Assembly (NCBI RefSeq): GCF_001548675.1
Contig: NZ_CP010834.1
Location: 2,081,501 to 2,145,500, forward strand
DNA: 64,000 nucleotides
From: Methanobrevibacter sp. YE315
GTDB lineage: Archaea; Methanobacteriota; Methanobacteria; Methanobacteriales; Methanobacteriaceae
Reading direction: 5' to 3'
This document shows positions 1 through 13,300 of this stretch, piece by piece. Both the position numbers and the translations under genes were made by a program. How positions within the stretch are numbered: position 1 is the stretch's first letter; the number at the start of each line of letters is the position of its first letter. Under the pieces are notes generated by a model that saw nothing but the letters and a program-made list of their open reading frames with translations, had not been told where the DNA came from and made no database searches.

Positions 1-1098
1 TCTGCTGATGAAAAGACAATTAAAAAAGCTTATCGTAACTTAGCTAGAAAATACCATCCAGATGTTTGTGATGAACCAGATGCGGAAGAAAAGTTCAAAG
101 AGGTTAGTGAAGCTTATGCCGTCTTGTCTGATGATGAAAAACGTCAAAGATACGATAAATTTGGTCATGCCGGAATGGATGGATTCACTGCAGAAGACTT
201 CTATCAAAACGTAAACTTTGAAGACATATTCCAAGGATTCGATATAGGAAACATCTTTGATATATTCGGTTTTGGTGGAGGAAGCCGTAGCAGAGGCAGA
301 ACCGGGCCTCAAAGAGGTTCAGACATTTATACTGAAGTTCCAATTACATTGGAAGAAGCATTTAACGGATGTGAAAAAGAAATTAAAATCACAAGAAGCG
401 AGCTATGCCCTGTATGTAAAGGATCCAAATCAAAACCGGGCGTCGAACCTGAAACATGTAGGACATGTGGAGGTACTGGCCAAATCAAAGAAGTCAGCAA
501 TACATTCTTAGGCCAAATGGTTAATGTAAGAGCATGTAGAGAATGTGGCGGTACCGGTAAAATCATTACTGATCCATGTGATAACTGTCATGGCAGAGGT
601 AGTGTAAGAAAAACAAAAACCATTAAGATTGAAATTCCGGAAGGAGTTAATGAAGGCAACCACCTAAGAGTTTCAGGTGAAGGAAACTGTGGAGATGCGG
701 CTGGACTTGAAGGTGATTTAATTGTTACAGTCCATATCAAAAAACACAAGAGGTTCGTGCGTGAAGGAGATCATTTGTATTTAGATCAGCAAATTAGTTT
801 CCCTCAAGCAGCGCTAGGAGACTTAATCAGTATTCCAACCATTGAAGGAAAAGAGGTTGAATTTAAAATTGCTCCTGGAACACAAAGCGAAACTGTTTAC
901 AAATTAAGAGGACAAGGTATGAACTCTGTTAGACATAACGGCAGAGGAAATATGTATGTAACCGTTAAAGTTGTCGTTCCTAAAAAATTAAATACAAAAC
1001 AAAAAGATTTACTTAAACAGTTCGCTGAAATCAGCGGCGATGAAATCAAACATGTTGAAAAAGGACTTTTCGACAGGGTAAAAGATGCGATGAAGTAG
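1..1098 (+). CDS. dnaJ: Chaperone DnaJ (Hsp40), 5' end outside window
   Basis: Co-chaperone that delivers unfolded proteins to DnaK and stimulates its ATPase. The frame is open from base 1, so the true start lies upstream; probably about 14 residues are missing. Visible in order: J-domain with the HPD tripeptide at codons 20-22, a Gly/Phe/Arg-rich linker (about codons 75-105), four CxxCxGxG zinc motifs (CPVCKGSK, CRTCGGTG, CRECGGTG, CDNCHGRG), then the two C-terminal beta domains. An internal ATG at 124 falls inside the J-domain and is not the start. Full-length type I DnaJ. The partner dnaK is expected just upstream but is not visible. T-rich runs at 1129-1157 after the stop may end transcription. 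Confidence 0.97.
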   Translation, partial: SADEKTIKKAYRNLARKYHPDVCDEPDAEEKFKEVSEAYAVLSDDEKRQRYDKFGHAGMDGFTAEDFYQNVNFEDIFQGFDIGNIFDIFGFGGGSRSRGRTGPQRGSDIYTEVPITLEEAFNGCEKEIKITRSELCPVCKGSKSKPGVEPETCRTCGGTGQIKEVSNTFLGQMVNVRACRECGGTGKIITDPCDNCHGRGSVRKTKTIKIEIPEGVNEGNHLRVSGEGNCGDAAGLEGDLIVTVHIKKHKRFVREGDHLYLDQQISFPQAALGDLISIPTIEGKEVEFKIAPGTQSETVYKLRGQGMNSVRHNGRGNMYVTVKVVVPKKLNTKQKDLLKQFAEISGDEIKHVEKGLFDRVKDAMK

Positions 1099-1341
1099 AT
1101 TAGTTGAAATACTAATTTACTTTCCAACTTATTTTTTGAAATAAACACTATTTTTTACAGGGCAAATACCCTATCAAATAATTGAAAGATGCATAAATTA
1201 AATTGTACTTGTTTTGGTGAAACATTATAATAAATAAAGTAACTTTGATTATAGTTAATGGATATTTTAAAAATAAGATAAATGGATTTGATTATCTACA
1301 TCAGATGATATTAATTATAAATTTTTTAAAAAAAAGAAGTT

Positions 1342-1369
1342 AATAAAAGGATAAAAATACCCTTTTATT
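1342..1369 (-). terminator. Hairpin terminator of the 5122-aa adhesin gene
   Basis: A 9-bp stem (AATAAAAGG / CCTTTTATT) lies just downstream of the stop of the minus-strand gene ending at 1391, and is followed on that strand by a T-rich run. A closely related hairpin ends the neighbouring paralogue (16928-16955). The remainder of 1099-1341 is A+T-rich; I see no gene in it. Confidence 0.6.
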
Positions 1370-1390
1370 GTTTTAAATAATATTTTATGC

Positions 1391-4300
1391 TTATTTTACA
1401 ACCTTAAGTGTTGTGGTAGCAGTGTAGTTCTTGTATTTTGCATCTCCACTGTATGCAACATCCAATGAGTAACTACCAGCAGGCAATTTAGAAATAGTAA
1501 TTGAAGCACTTCCACCTACAATATTAGCCTTGTAATTATTGCCATTCACTGAAGTAGAAACTGTACCTGTTGCATCATCAGATAAGGTTACACTGACAAT
1601 TGAGTAATCTTTATCTGAGTAGTATTTAGCTGTTGCTTTCATTCTGACGTTGTACTTGTTGACGTTGAATTTTACAGTTGTGGATTGGTTTTTGTACTTG
1701 TCGTCACCACTGTATTTTACAGCAAATGAATATTGACCAGCAGGCAAGTCAGGAATAACAATACTTGCAACACCATCAACAACAATACCAGAGTAATCAA
1801 CACCATCAATAGTAATAACAACTTCACCAGAAGCATCACTTGCTAAAACAACATTGACAGTTGCATCATCACCGACTTTAACAGTACGAGCAGTCGCCTT
1901 CATAGTTGTGGATTGTTTGTTTACATTAAATGTTACTGTAGTGGTTCTGGTTTTATACTTGTCATCTCCACTATATACAACATCAAACTCATAACTACCA
2001 TATGGCAAGTCTGGAATGATAACGCTTGCAGCACCATCAACAACAGCACCAGTATAAACAACACCATTAACATCAATGGAAACCTCACCAGAAGCATCAC
2101 TAGCAAGCACAACATTAACAGTCACATCATCACCGACTTTAACAGTACGAGCAGTCGCTTTAATTGTAGTGGTCTGTTTATTGACATTGAATGTTACGGT
2201 TGTATTACCTGAATTGTATTTGCCATCTCCGCTGTATTCAACAGGCAATGCATATTGACCAACACCTAAGTCTGGAATAACAATAGTTGCAGCACCTTTT
2301 GAAACAGCACCAGTATAAACATTACCATTAACAGAAATGGACGCCTCACCAGTTGCATCTTTAGGCAATACAACATTAACTGTTACATTATTTCCTAATT
2401 TAACTGTACGTGCGGTTGCCTTAATAGTAGCATCAACTTTAAGAGTATTGAATTTAACAGTAGTGGACAGTGCTCTGTATTTGTCATCTCCACTGTATGA
2501 TACAGTGAATGATTGTGCTCCTGCTTTTGAAATCACTGGAAGCTCAACAGTTGCAGTTCCATCAACTACATCACCAGTATAATCAACACCGTTGACAGTA
2601 ATGCTTGCAGTACCTGTTGCATCACTAGGTAAAACAACATTTACAACAGCATTCTCATTAACATGCACATCATCAGCAGTTGCTTTTATACTTGGGTAAT
2701 ATTTGTTTACGTTGAAAGTAATTGGAGCAGTGTTGTTTTCATATTTAGCATCACCACTGTAGATTACATCAAAGTTGTATGTGCCAGCAGGTAACAATGG
2801 AGCATAGATAACTGCTTTACCGTTAACAAGCTCAGCAGAATAGTCAACACCATCAACAGTAATGTAAACAGTACCAGTAGCATCACTTTCAGATAAGACC
2901 ACATCAATAGTAGCGTTTTGATCAACCCTACCAGGGTGTCCTTTAGCTTTAGTGAATTCTATAGCATTCTTCTCAACAGCAAATGAAACACTAGCAACAG
3001 CCTCATTGTATTTCTCATCACCAGCATAAATTACATCAGCAGAATATTCACCAGCAACCAAATCTGGAATAACAATAGTTGCAGCACCATTTTTGACAAT
3101 ACCAGTATAAACATTGCCATTAATAGAAATTGATGCTTCACCAGTTGCATCTTTAGGCAATACAACATTAACTGTTACATCATTTCCTACTTTAACTGTA
3201 CTTGCAGTAGCCTTAATAGTAGCATCAACTTTAAGAGTATTGAATTTAACAGTAGTAGATAATACTCTGTATTTGTCATCTCCACTGTAGGATACTGTGA
3301 ATGATTGTGCTCCTGCTTGTGAAATCACTGGAAGCTCAACAGTTGCAGTTCCATCAACTACATCACCAGTATAATCAACGCCGTCGACAGTAATGGTTAC
3401 AGTACCTGTTGCATCACTAGGTAAAACAACATTTACAACAGCATTCTCATCAACATGCACATCAGCAGCAGTTGCCTTCATTGTTGGATAATATTTGTTT
3501 ACGTTGAAAGTAATTGGAGCAGTGTTGTTTTCATATTTAGCATCACCACTGTAGATCACATCAAAGTTGTATGTACCAGCAGGTAACAATGGTGCGTAAA
3601 TTACAGCAGCACCGTCAACGAGTTCGGCAGAATAGTCAACACCATTGACAGTTATGTAAACAGTACCAGTTGCATCACTTTCAGATAAGACCACATCAAT
3701 AGTAGCGTTTTGATCAACCCTACCAGGGTGTCCTTTAGCTTTAGTGAATTCTATAGCATTCTTCTCAACAGCAAATGAAACACTAGCAACAGCCTCATTG
3801 TATTTCTCATCACCAGCATAGACTACATCAGCAGAATATTCACCAGCAACTAAACCAGGAACAACAATAGTAGCAGCACCATCCTCAATTGCAGCAGTAT
3901 AACTATTGCCATCAATAGTGATGGACACATCACCAGTAACATCCACTTTATCAAATGTTACATTAACGATAACATCATCACCAACAATAACAGACTCTGC
4001 AGCAGCTTCCATAGTAGCATCAACTTTAAGAGTATTGAATTTAACAGTAGTGGATAGTGCTCTGTATTTGTCATCTCCACTGTATGATACAGTGAATGAT
4101 TGTGCTCCTGCTTGTGAAATCACCGGAAGTTCAACAGTTGCAGTTCCGTCAACTACATCACCAGTATAATCCACGCCGTCGACAGTAATGGTTACAGTAC
4201 CTGTTGCATCACTAGGTAAAACAACATTTACAACAGCATTCTCATCAACATGCACATCGGCAGCAGTTGCCTTCATAGTTGGGTAATATTTGTTTATATT

Positions 4301-7300
4301 GAAAGTAATTGGAGCGGTGTTGTTTTCATATTTAGCATCACCGCTGTAGATTACATCAAAGTTGTATGTACCAGCAGGTAACAATGGAGCATAGATAACT
4401 GCTTTACCGTTAACAAGCTCAGCAGAATAGTCAACACCATCAACAGTAATGTAAACAGTACCAGTAGCATCACTTTCAGATAAGACCACATCAATAGTAG
4501 CGTTTTGATCAACCCTACCAGGGTGTCCTTTAGCTTTAGTGAATTCTATAGCATTCTTCTCAACAGCAAATGAAACACTAGCAACAGCCTCATTGTATTT
4601 CTCATCACCAGCATAGACTACATCAGCAGAATATTCACCAGCAACTAAACCAGGAACAACAATACTTGCAACACCATTCTCAATAGCAGCAGCATAACTA
4701 TTACCATCAACAGTGATGGACACATCACCAGTAACATCCACTTTATCAAATGTTACATTAACGATTACATCATCACCAACAATAACAGACTCTGCAGCAG
4801 CATCCATAGTAGTATTTGCTTTAAATACAGCAAATGAAACACTAGCAACAGCATCATTGTATTTCTCATCACCAGCATAGACTACATCAGCAGAATATTC
4901 ACCAACAACTAAACCAGGAACAACAATAGTAGCAGCACCATTCTCAATAGCAGCAGCATAACTATTACCATCAACAGTGATGGACACATCACCAGTAACA
5001 TCCACTTTATCAAATGTTACATTAACGATTACATCATCACCAACAATAACAGACTCTGCAGCAGCATCCATAGTAACGTTTGCTTTAAATACAGCAAATG
5101 AAACACTAGCAACAGCATCATTGTATTTCTCATCACCAGCATAGACTACATCAGCAGAATATTCACCAACAACTAAACCAGGAACAACAATAGTAGCAGC
5201 ACCATTCTCAATAGCAGCAGCATAACTATTACCATCAACAGTGATGGACACATCACCAGTAACATCATCCCTATCAAATGTTACATTAACGATTACATCA
5301 TCACCAACAATAACAGACTCTGCAGCAGCATCCATAGTAACGTTTGCTTTAAATACAGCAAATGAAACACTAGCAACAGCATCATTGTATTTCTCATCAC
5401 CAGCATAGACTACATCAGCAGAATATTCACCAACAACTAAACCAGGAACAACAATACTTGCAGCACCATTCTCAATAGCAGCAGTATAACTATTACCATC
5501 AACAGTGATGGACACATCACCAGTAACATCATCCCTATCAAATGTTACATTAACGATTACATCATCACCAACAATAACAGACTCTGCAGCAGCATCCATA
5601 GTAACGTTTGCTTTAAATACAGTAAATGAAACACTAGCAACAGCATCATTGTAGTTTCCATCACCAGCATAGACTACATCAGCAGAATATTCACCAGCAA
5701 CTAAACCAGGAACAACAATACTTGCAGCACCGTCTTCAATAGCAGCAGTATAATTATTGCCATCAATAGTGATGGACACATCACCAGTAACATCCACTTT
5801 ATCAAATGTTACATTGACAATTACATCATCATCAACTACCACAGACTCTGCAGCAGCTTCCATAGTAGTGTTTGCTTTAAATACAGTGAATGAAGCATTA
5901 GCATTACTATCTAAGCTGTAAATGCTGTCAGGTGTGAAAGTAGCAGTTACTTCGTAATCTTTAGCAGCTAAACCAGGGATGATTGCACTGCTTTGACCTT
6001 CGGAAGTAATGTTTACTGTGTAATCAGTACCATCAATGGATACAACGATTGTACCAGTTGCTTTAGGATTGAATTCAACATTTACAACAGCATCTTCACC
6101 ATAAGTGATATTTTCTACGGTGATTGCTAAATCAGAGGTAACTGGATAGTTGTTTTCTACAATATTAGTTTCACTAGCAGATTTAACAGCGCTGTCACCT
6201 TTTAACTCACTAGCAATTAATAAGTTATCGGTTACGTTGTTTCCTGTTTTTGTTTTCAAGTCCACAGCATAATCGCCAGTAGTGGTAATGTTGTTTGCTT
6301 TAATTACATTGTCATTTGAGTTAACAGTTACGGTAGCGTTCACATCATTGCCGATGAAAGTAACACCAGCACCACTGATAGTTACTGCACCACCGAAAGT
6401 GTTGTTTTCAACAACAGCATTTTTACCACTGATAGTAGCGGTAGTAGCAATAGTGTTGTCATAAGCAATAGCACCAGCGCCGCTGATAGTAGCGGAAGCA
6501 GCAGTGTTGTTATAAGCAACAGCACTTGCACCAACAGTAATTGCTTTTCCAACAATGTTATCATAAGCGACTGACTCTTTACCAGTAGACAAAGCACCAG
6601 TTACATTGTTATTGTAGATAATTGAACCAGCTTGAGCAGTCAAACCAGAACCATCAGTCATGGTGTTTCCAACATAAGTGTTGTTGTATGGATTTACACC
6701 ACCGAATGAGGTACTGATTGAAGATTTATACAATGTATTGTTTTCAATTAAGTTGTTTTGACCTTCTACCATAAGACCTACAGAAATAGCAGAACCTTCT
6801 TTACCATAAATCCTATTGTTAGTAACTTTGTTGTAATTGTTTAAAGGTACACCACTTGGAGCGCCAGGAATATTGAAGATGTTTAAGTAAATCAAGTTTC
6901 CAACGTTTCCTTCAGCTTTAACAGTACAATTGTCAATAGTACAGTTGGTTGTCCAAGACATTGTGAAAGTGGTTGATCCACCGTTGTTTCTTGTGTACAA
7001 GTAACTGTTTTTAAGGATTACATTGGTTGAATTTTCTCTGATACTGGTTGCTCCTACTCCGGAACCTACTCTTTGGTCTTCAACAACTACACTGATGTTG
7101 TCTAAAACAACATCATGAGTATTTGCAATCCATACTTGAGTGTTGTGGAAGTAGATACCGGTTACATTGGATCCTGAACCACCAGTAGTTACAGCAAAAC
7201 TGTTACCCGGACTTTCACCAAGTAAACTACCCGCAGTAGTGTTCAAGTCAACATAAGCATCATGAGTAGTTGAAATGATGTTTACAGGCTTGTTGACATT

Positions 7301-10300
7301 CATTTGAACAATAATATTAGTATCAGGATTGATTATGCTTCCTTGGAAGTCTAAAGTAGCTCCATCAGGGATGTAATCAAATAATTTACCATTATCAGCT
7401 TGATTGAAGTAATATAAGTAAGTATCTTGAGTTACAACACCATCAGCAACATATAATACTCCGGTTGCGGTTTCAGATGCAAAGTCAGGGCCTGCGTAAG
7501 CAGCAGTGATGACATTTTCACCAGCAACTAAATCTTCAGCAGGAATCACAACAGAACCATTACCCTCAGTTAATTCAACAGTGTATGATTTACCATTGAT
7601 TTCAACAGTTACAGGACCTGTGGCATTAGGAACAGCAATATTAACAGTAGCATCAGAACCAATCCAGACAGATTCGGCCACAATACTTATTTCAGCTTTA
7701 GGCAAGTTGTTTTCTACAATGTTGGTTTCACTAGCAGATTTAACAGCTAAATCACCTTTATATACGTTAGCAATCAAGTAGTTTCCAGTGACATTGTTGC
7801 CTGTAGTGGATTTTAAATCTACAGCATAAGTGCCGGTAGTAGTAATGTTGTTTTCTTTAATTACATTATTATTGGAGTTGACAGTTACAGCATTAGCAAC
7901 ATCATTTCCAACGAAAGTAATGTTGGTTGCAGCTTTAGCAATAGTAACAGCACCAGCAACAGTGTTGTTTTCGACAACAGCATCAGCACCATTAATATTT
8001 AATTTACCGCCAACAGTGTTGTTATAAGCTACTACTCTTGCTCCAAGAGTTAAAGCACCGGATACATTATTGTTGTATGCAGTTGAGTCCGGTAAAACAT
8101 TCATGGATCCACCATTAATGATTACATTGTTTATGTAAGTGTTATTTGGTGAAACGGATGTACCAGATTGAACAGTAATTCCAACACCTTTATAATCAAC
8201 AGTGTTATTTTCAATTAAGTTGTTGTTTCCTGAAAGTACAAGACCCCAGCAGATTGCTGAAGATGAAGCAGGGCCTTTAATCTTATTGTTTGTTATATTA
8301 TTGTAAACGTTTGCAGTAACACCAGAAGGAACATTTACATTGAAAGTGGTTAAGTAAATCATGTTTCCAACATTTCCTTCTGCAACTATAGTATTGTTGT
8401 CAAATGTGCAGTAATCAGCCCAAGCCATTACTAATGAAGAGGAACCACCATTGTTTCTTGTGTAGAAGTAACTGTTTTTGACTGTAACATAGGTACAGTT
8501 TTCCCTTACACTTGTAGCTCCAACACCGGAACCTACCCTTTGGTCTTCAATCACATTACTGATGTTGTCTAGAACAACATGATGAGTATTAGCAATCCAT
8601 AATTGAGTGTTGTGGAAGTTAATACCAGTAATATTTGATCCGGAACCTCCGTAGCTTACAGTGAAGCGGTTACCTGGGTTTTCACCAGAGAGTGAACCAG
8701 CAGTTGTGTTCAAATCAATGTAAGCATCTTTAGTAGTTGATACAATGTTTACAGGTTTGTTTACATTCAACCAGATTTTTACACTTTGATCAGGATTTAT
8801 GATTGAACCTTGGAAGTCTAAAGTAGCTCCTTCAGGGATGTAATCAAAGAATTTTCCGGAATCAGCTTGGTTGAAGTAGTACATGTATGTATCTTGAGTT
8901 ACAACACCATCAGCAACGAACAATACGGCAGTAGCATTATTAGAAGCAAAGTCAGGACCGTTATAGGTAGCAGTGATGATATTTTCGCCGTTGACTAAGT
9001 CTTCAGCAGGAATCTCTTTTGCAGCAACGCCATCGACTAACTCAACATCATAAGATTTGCCGTTTACTTCAATAGTTACAGTACCGGTTGCATTAGGAAC
9101 AGCCACACTGACAGTGCCATCGGAACCAATCCAAACAGGATCAGCAGTTATAATGACTTCAGCAGCCCTTACGATTGGCATTACAACACTGGCATCGGTT
9201 GAAGTTGCGGTAATTTCTTTATCATTAGCATCAATAGTGTAAGTAGTGCTTGCTTGAGCTCCTACAGTACCAACAACAGTATTTAAATTGCCACTAGTGG
9301 ATGTGAAAGTCACATTAATACCATCAGGCAAGTTAGGATTATCAAATGTAGCAGTTACATTAATTTCACCTTCATATGCACCTTCAGGAGTGTAGGAAGC
9401 ATCCATTTTAGCCCAAGAATCGACAGTGACGTTAACTGCTTTGTCAGCAGGTTCGTCATTAGTACCCCACCAGTTGTCATTAGCGACATAAGTACCGTTA
9501 GTAGAATCAGCGATAATTGCGACACCATCGTTTAAGATGATGGAATTACTGATTTCTAAGGTATTTACTTCTTCAGGGTGTAATTGACTGTTGTAGTATC
9601 TCATGTAGATTTCAGGACCTTGTGTAGCACTGTTGTTTTTAAAGATTGATTTATTGATTATGACTTTACCAGCTGAAGCGTAGATTGCACCACCTTGAGA
9701 AGGTTTGTAGTCATCGCCAGTATTGTCAGTACATGTGTTGTTTTCAAATATACAATCGTTGATGAACATTGTCACGTTGTTGTTTACGTAGATTGCACCA
9801 CCTTGACCCGCGTATAATCTGGCTCCTAAAGCAGAGTTGTTGATGAATGAACATCCTTCAACCAATACATAAGAAGCAGAACCATTTATTTGGTTTCCGC
9901 TGTAGCTGCTAACGGATGTTGCAGTACCTGAAACATAAATAGCTGCACCGGAACCTCCGCTTGAGGAAGTTGCATTGTTTCCTATGAATGAAGAGTTATA
10001 AACAGTAGCAATAGAACTGGACAAGTACAATACACCATACTTATTATGATTGTCTGTAAAGTTACAATTATCTACATATAAAGTACCTGTACCTACATTA
10101 ATAATACCATTGCTAGTAGAAGTTTTATGACCTGTGTTTCCTTTAAATTCAGAGTTGGTTATAGTCAAATCAGCGTTCCTTACATAAACAATTGAATCTC
10201 TAAATTCTCCACCATTTTTAATAAATTTAGTACCGTCAAGAGTTAAGCTACCACCAGCAACACGGATAACAGATCCAGTGTAGCTTGCATTGAAGTTGGT

Positions 10301-13300
10301 GAATGTTAAGTTGGAAATGCTTACATCTCCGGATTTAATCCAGAATGCTTTTTTGGTTGCATCTTGAGCTTTCAATATAACTTCGCCAACAGTACTAATG
10401 TTTAAATCGGAAGTAATTTCAATTTGAGGAGAATCATAAGTACCTTCATCGATAATAATTATGCCAGATCCAGCTTGTGCCAATTCTACTGCTTTTGCAA
10501 TAGTAGCGACAGGAGTGTCAATAGCACCATTATTGTTATCGTCACCAGTCAAGTTTACATAAATAATACCGTCATATGCTTTAGCTGGAAGGTTGTCTTG
10601 TATAATGTTGTTTTGACCTGCAGCAATTACAGCTGCTTCATCACCTTCTAATTCATGAGCATATAATGTGTTTCCGGTTACATTGGTGTTTACTGCATTT
10701 ACATAGTAGACAGCGTATTTACCGTCAACGGTAATAGTATTGCCTTTAATATCGGCAGCAACATCTCCAGACATGTAATCAGAGGACATACTTACACCGT
10801 AAACTGGATTGCTATCATCATAGGTTGCAAAGTTTGCAACATTAATTGTGTTGTTGTAAACTCTTGTCATGTCTATTTCGGTTTCAATACCCGCAACCAA
10901 TGCATAGCCGCCAGCAGTAGCAGAACCAGTAATATCAATTGTGTTGTCTGTTACAGTTAAATCACCGTATCCGCCCCAATTAGATGCATAAATACCGCAA
11001 GTAGGACCTTTGGAAATAGCAGTCAAATTGTTATTTGAAACAGTAACGGTGAAAGGACCGGTTAATTGGATAGGATATGCAGCGCCTGTACGGTCAATAC
11101 CAGAAGTAGTGTTTACAATGATGTTGTTTTCTTCAACAATACCAGTTGATGTGTAAATATCAAGAGCGTAGTAGTATCTTGCTTCATTTGATGTTGTTTC
11201 ATCAGTGAGAGTAATGTTATTTAAGTTTACTAAAGCATTATCAACATTTTGAACCATTACAGCATCAATAGTAGGATAACCGCCAATAGCACCATTAGTG
11301 TTTACAGTTACAGTATTTAGGGTGAAGGTAACATTGTTTCCGCCTTTAATATGGACACCCAATACTAAATCAATACTATTAGAACCATCATATACAACAT
11401 CAACAGCAGGGAAAGTAGCGTCAATAGTGTTATTCTCAATTAAAGCATTTTCACTGTCGCATACTCTCAAACCATAATTGAGTTTAGTTCCAGGATTGGT
11501 ACTTACATAACTAATTGTAGAATTGGTTAATTTGAAGTTGTTTGCAGCATTTGCATAAATTCCGATTGCTTCTACTTCACTAGGAGCAGCGTAATCAACA
11601 AATACATCGCTGATTTCAATGTCTGAACCGGTTGCATAGATTGCCGCACCATCATTGTCTGCAAACTCTTTGTCTGCATAAATGGTGAAACCGGATAATT
11701 TCACATCGTCAGCAGCGAGTTTAACAGCAATGTTTTCTAATACAGCTTTATCGGATGTTACATTGATTGGCCTGTTAAAGGTAATGACATCCACTAAATC
11801 AGAGAATGGACCTTCAAAGATTAACTCATCGAATGTAATGCTATCTAATAATATTCCATTTGCATCGAAGAAGTTATAGAATGTATCATTAGTCACAATA
11901 TTGGTTAACTCTTCAGCTGGAAGGTTGTCTTGTACAACATTATTGTCACCAGCAGCAGATACTGCTTCGTCACCTTTCAATTCGTGAGCAATTAAGTAGT
12001 TTCCAGTTACAGTTGATTCACTTGGAGCGTAAAGGAATTCTACAGCATATTTTCCATCAGGAACATATATTTCATTATCTTTTACATCGAAAGTTAAAGT
12101 TGGTGCACTGTATTGGATTGCGCTTACACCAGAAACAGGATAATTATCAGCATATCCGCCTTTATTTTGTACGTAGATTGTGTTGTTGTAAATAGTAGCA
12201 TAACCAGTTTGTATTTCAATACCTGAAATTAATGCAAAGTCATTTGATCCGGTTGCTAAACCAGTTACATTAATGAAGTTGTCTTTAATTACTAAATCTT
12301 TAGCTGGTCCGAAACCATACATTGAAGCGATACCTAAGTTAGGGCCGTTGGATTCACAGGTAATGTTGTTTCCAATGAAAGTAGCCTCAGAGGTAGCGGT
12401 TTGTATAGCATATGCTGAACCAGAACCGGATTGACCACCAGTTGTTGAAATGTTGAAGTTATTATCAATGAATTCTACTCCTTCACTGAATCCGCATTCA
12501 ATAGCGTATAAGTAGATTGCAGTTCCAGCAGGGGTAAGCTCATCAACCATAGTGAAGTTGTTTCCTTGAACCAAGATATCTTCACTTCCTACGATGTATA
12601 ATGCTTGAACAGTAGGGAAACTTGCATCATATGAATTAACTGATACATCTATATTGTTGTTGGTTAATTCAACAGTATAAGCTTCATATACTCTGATTGG
12701 GTTTACATAGCATAATCCCATCATGAAGTAATCATAGTCATAAGTTCCAACTAATAAACTTGGATAATCTGCGGTTATGTTGTTGCCGTCTACGATTACA
12801 TCTTCAACATTATTCAAGTTGATTACAGTGACTAAATTTTCATCATCAGTTACATGGTTTTCGAAGTAAATTCTGTTGTTTAAGATATTTACATCAGTAA
12901 TAACCTTATTTTCGTCACCTGCAACATTAATTACATTTGCACTTTCATCATCAACTATGTATGAGATTATTAAGTTGGTCAAATCAACATTTGAAGCACC
13001 GACATTAATTAAATCGCCTAATGAAGTAGTGGCAATTAAGGTCAAGTTATCTATTGCAACATCTTCAGAATCAATCATGATACCAAGATCATTTAAAACA
13101 GCCCCTTCACCAGTGATAGTGATAGGTCTGTTGATAATTATATAACCAGCTGCCAAATCAGAGAATTCTCCTTGGAATATCAATTCATCGAATGTAACAG
13201 TATCCAATAAGAAACCGCTTTCATCGAAGAAGTTATAGAATGTATCGTTGGTTACAATATTGGTTGTAACCGGACTAGTGATAGGCATTACAATAGTTGC

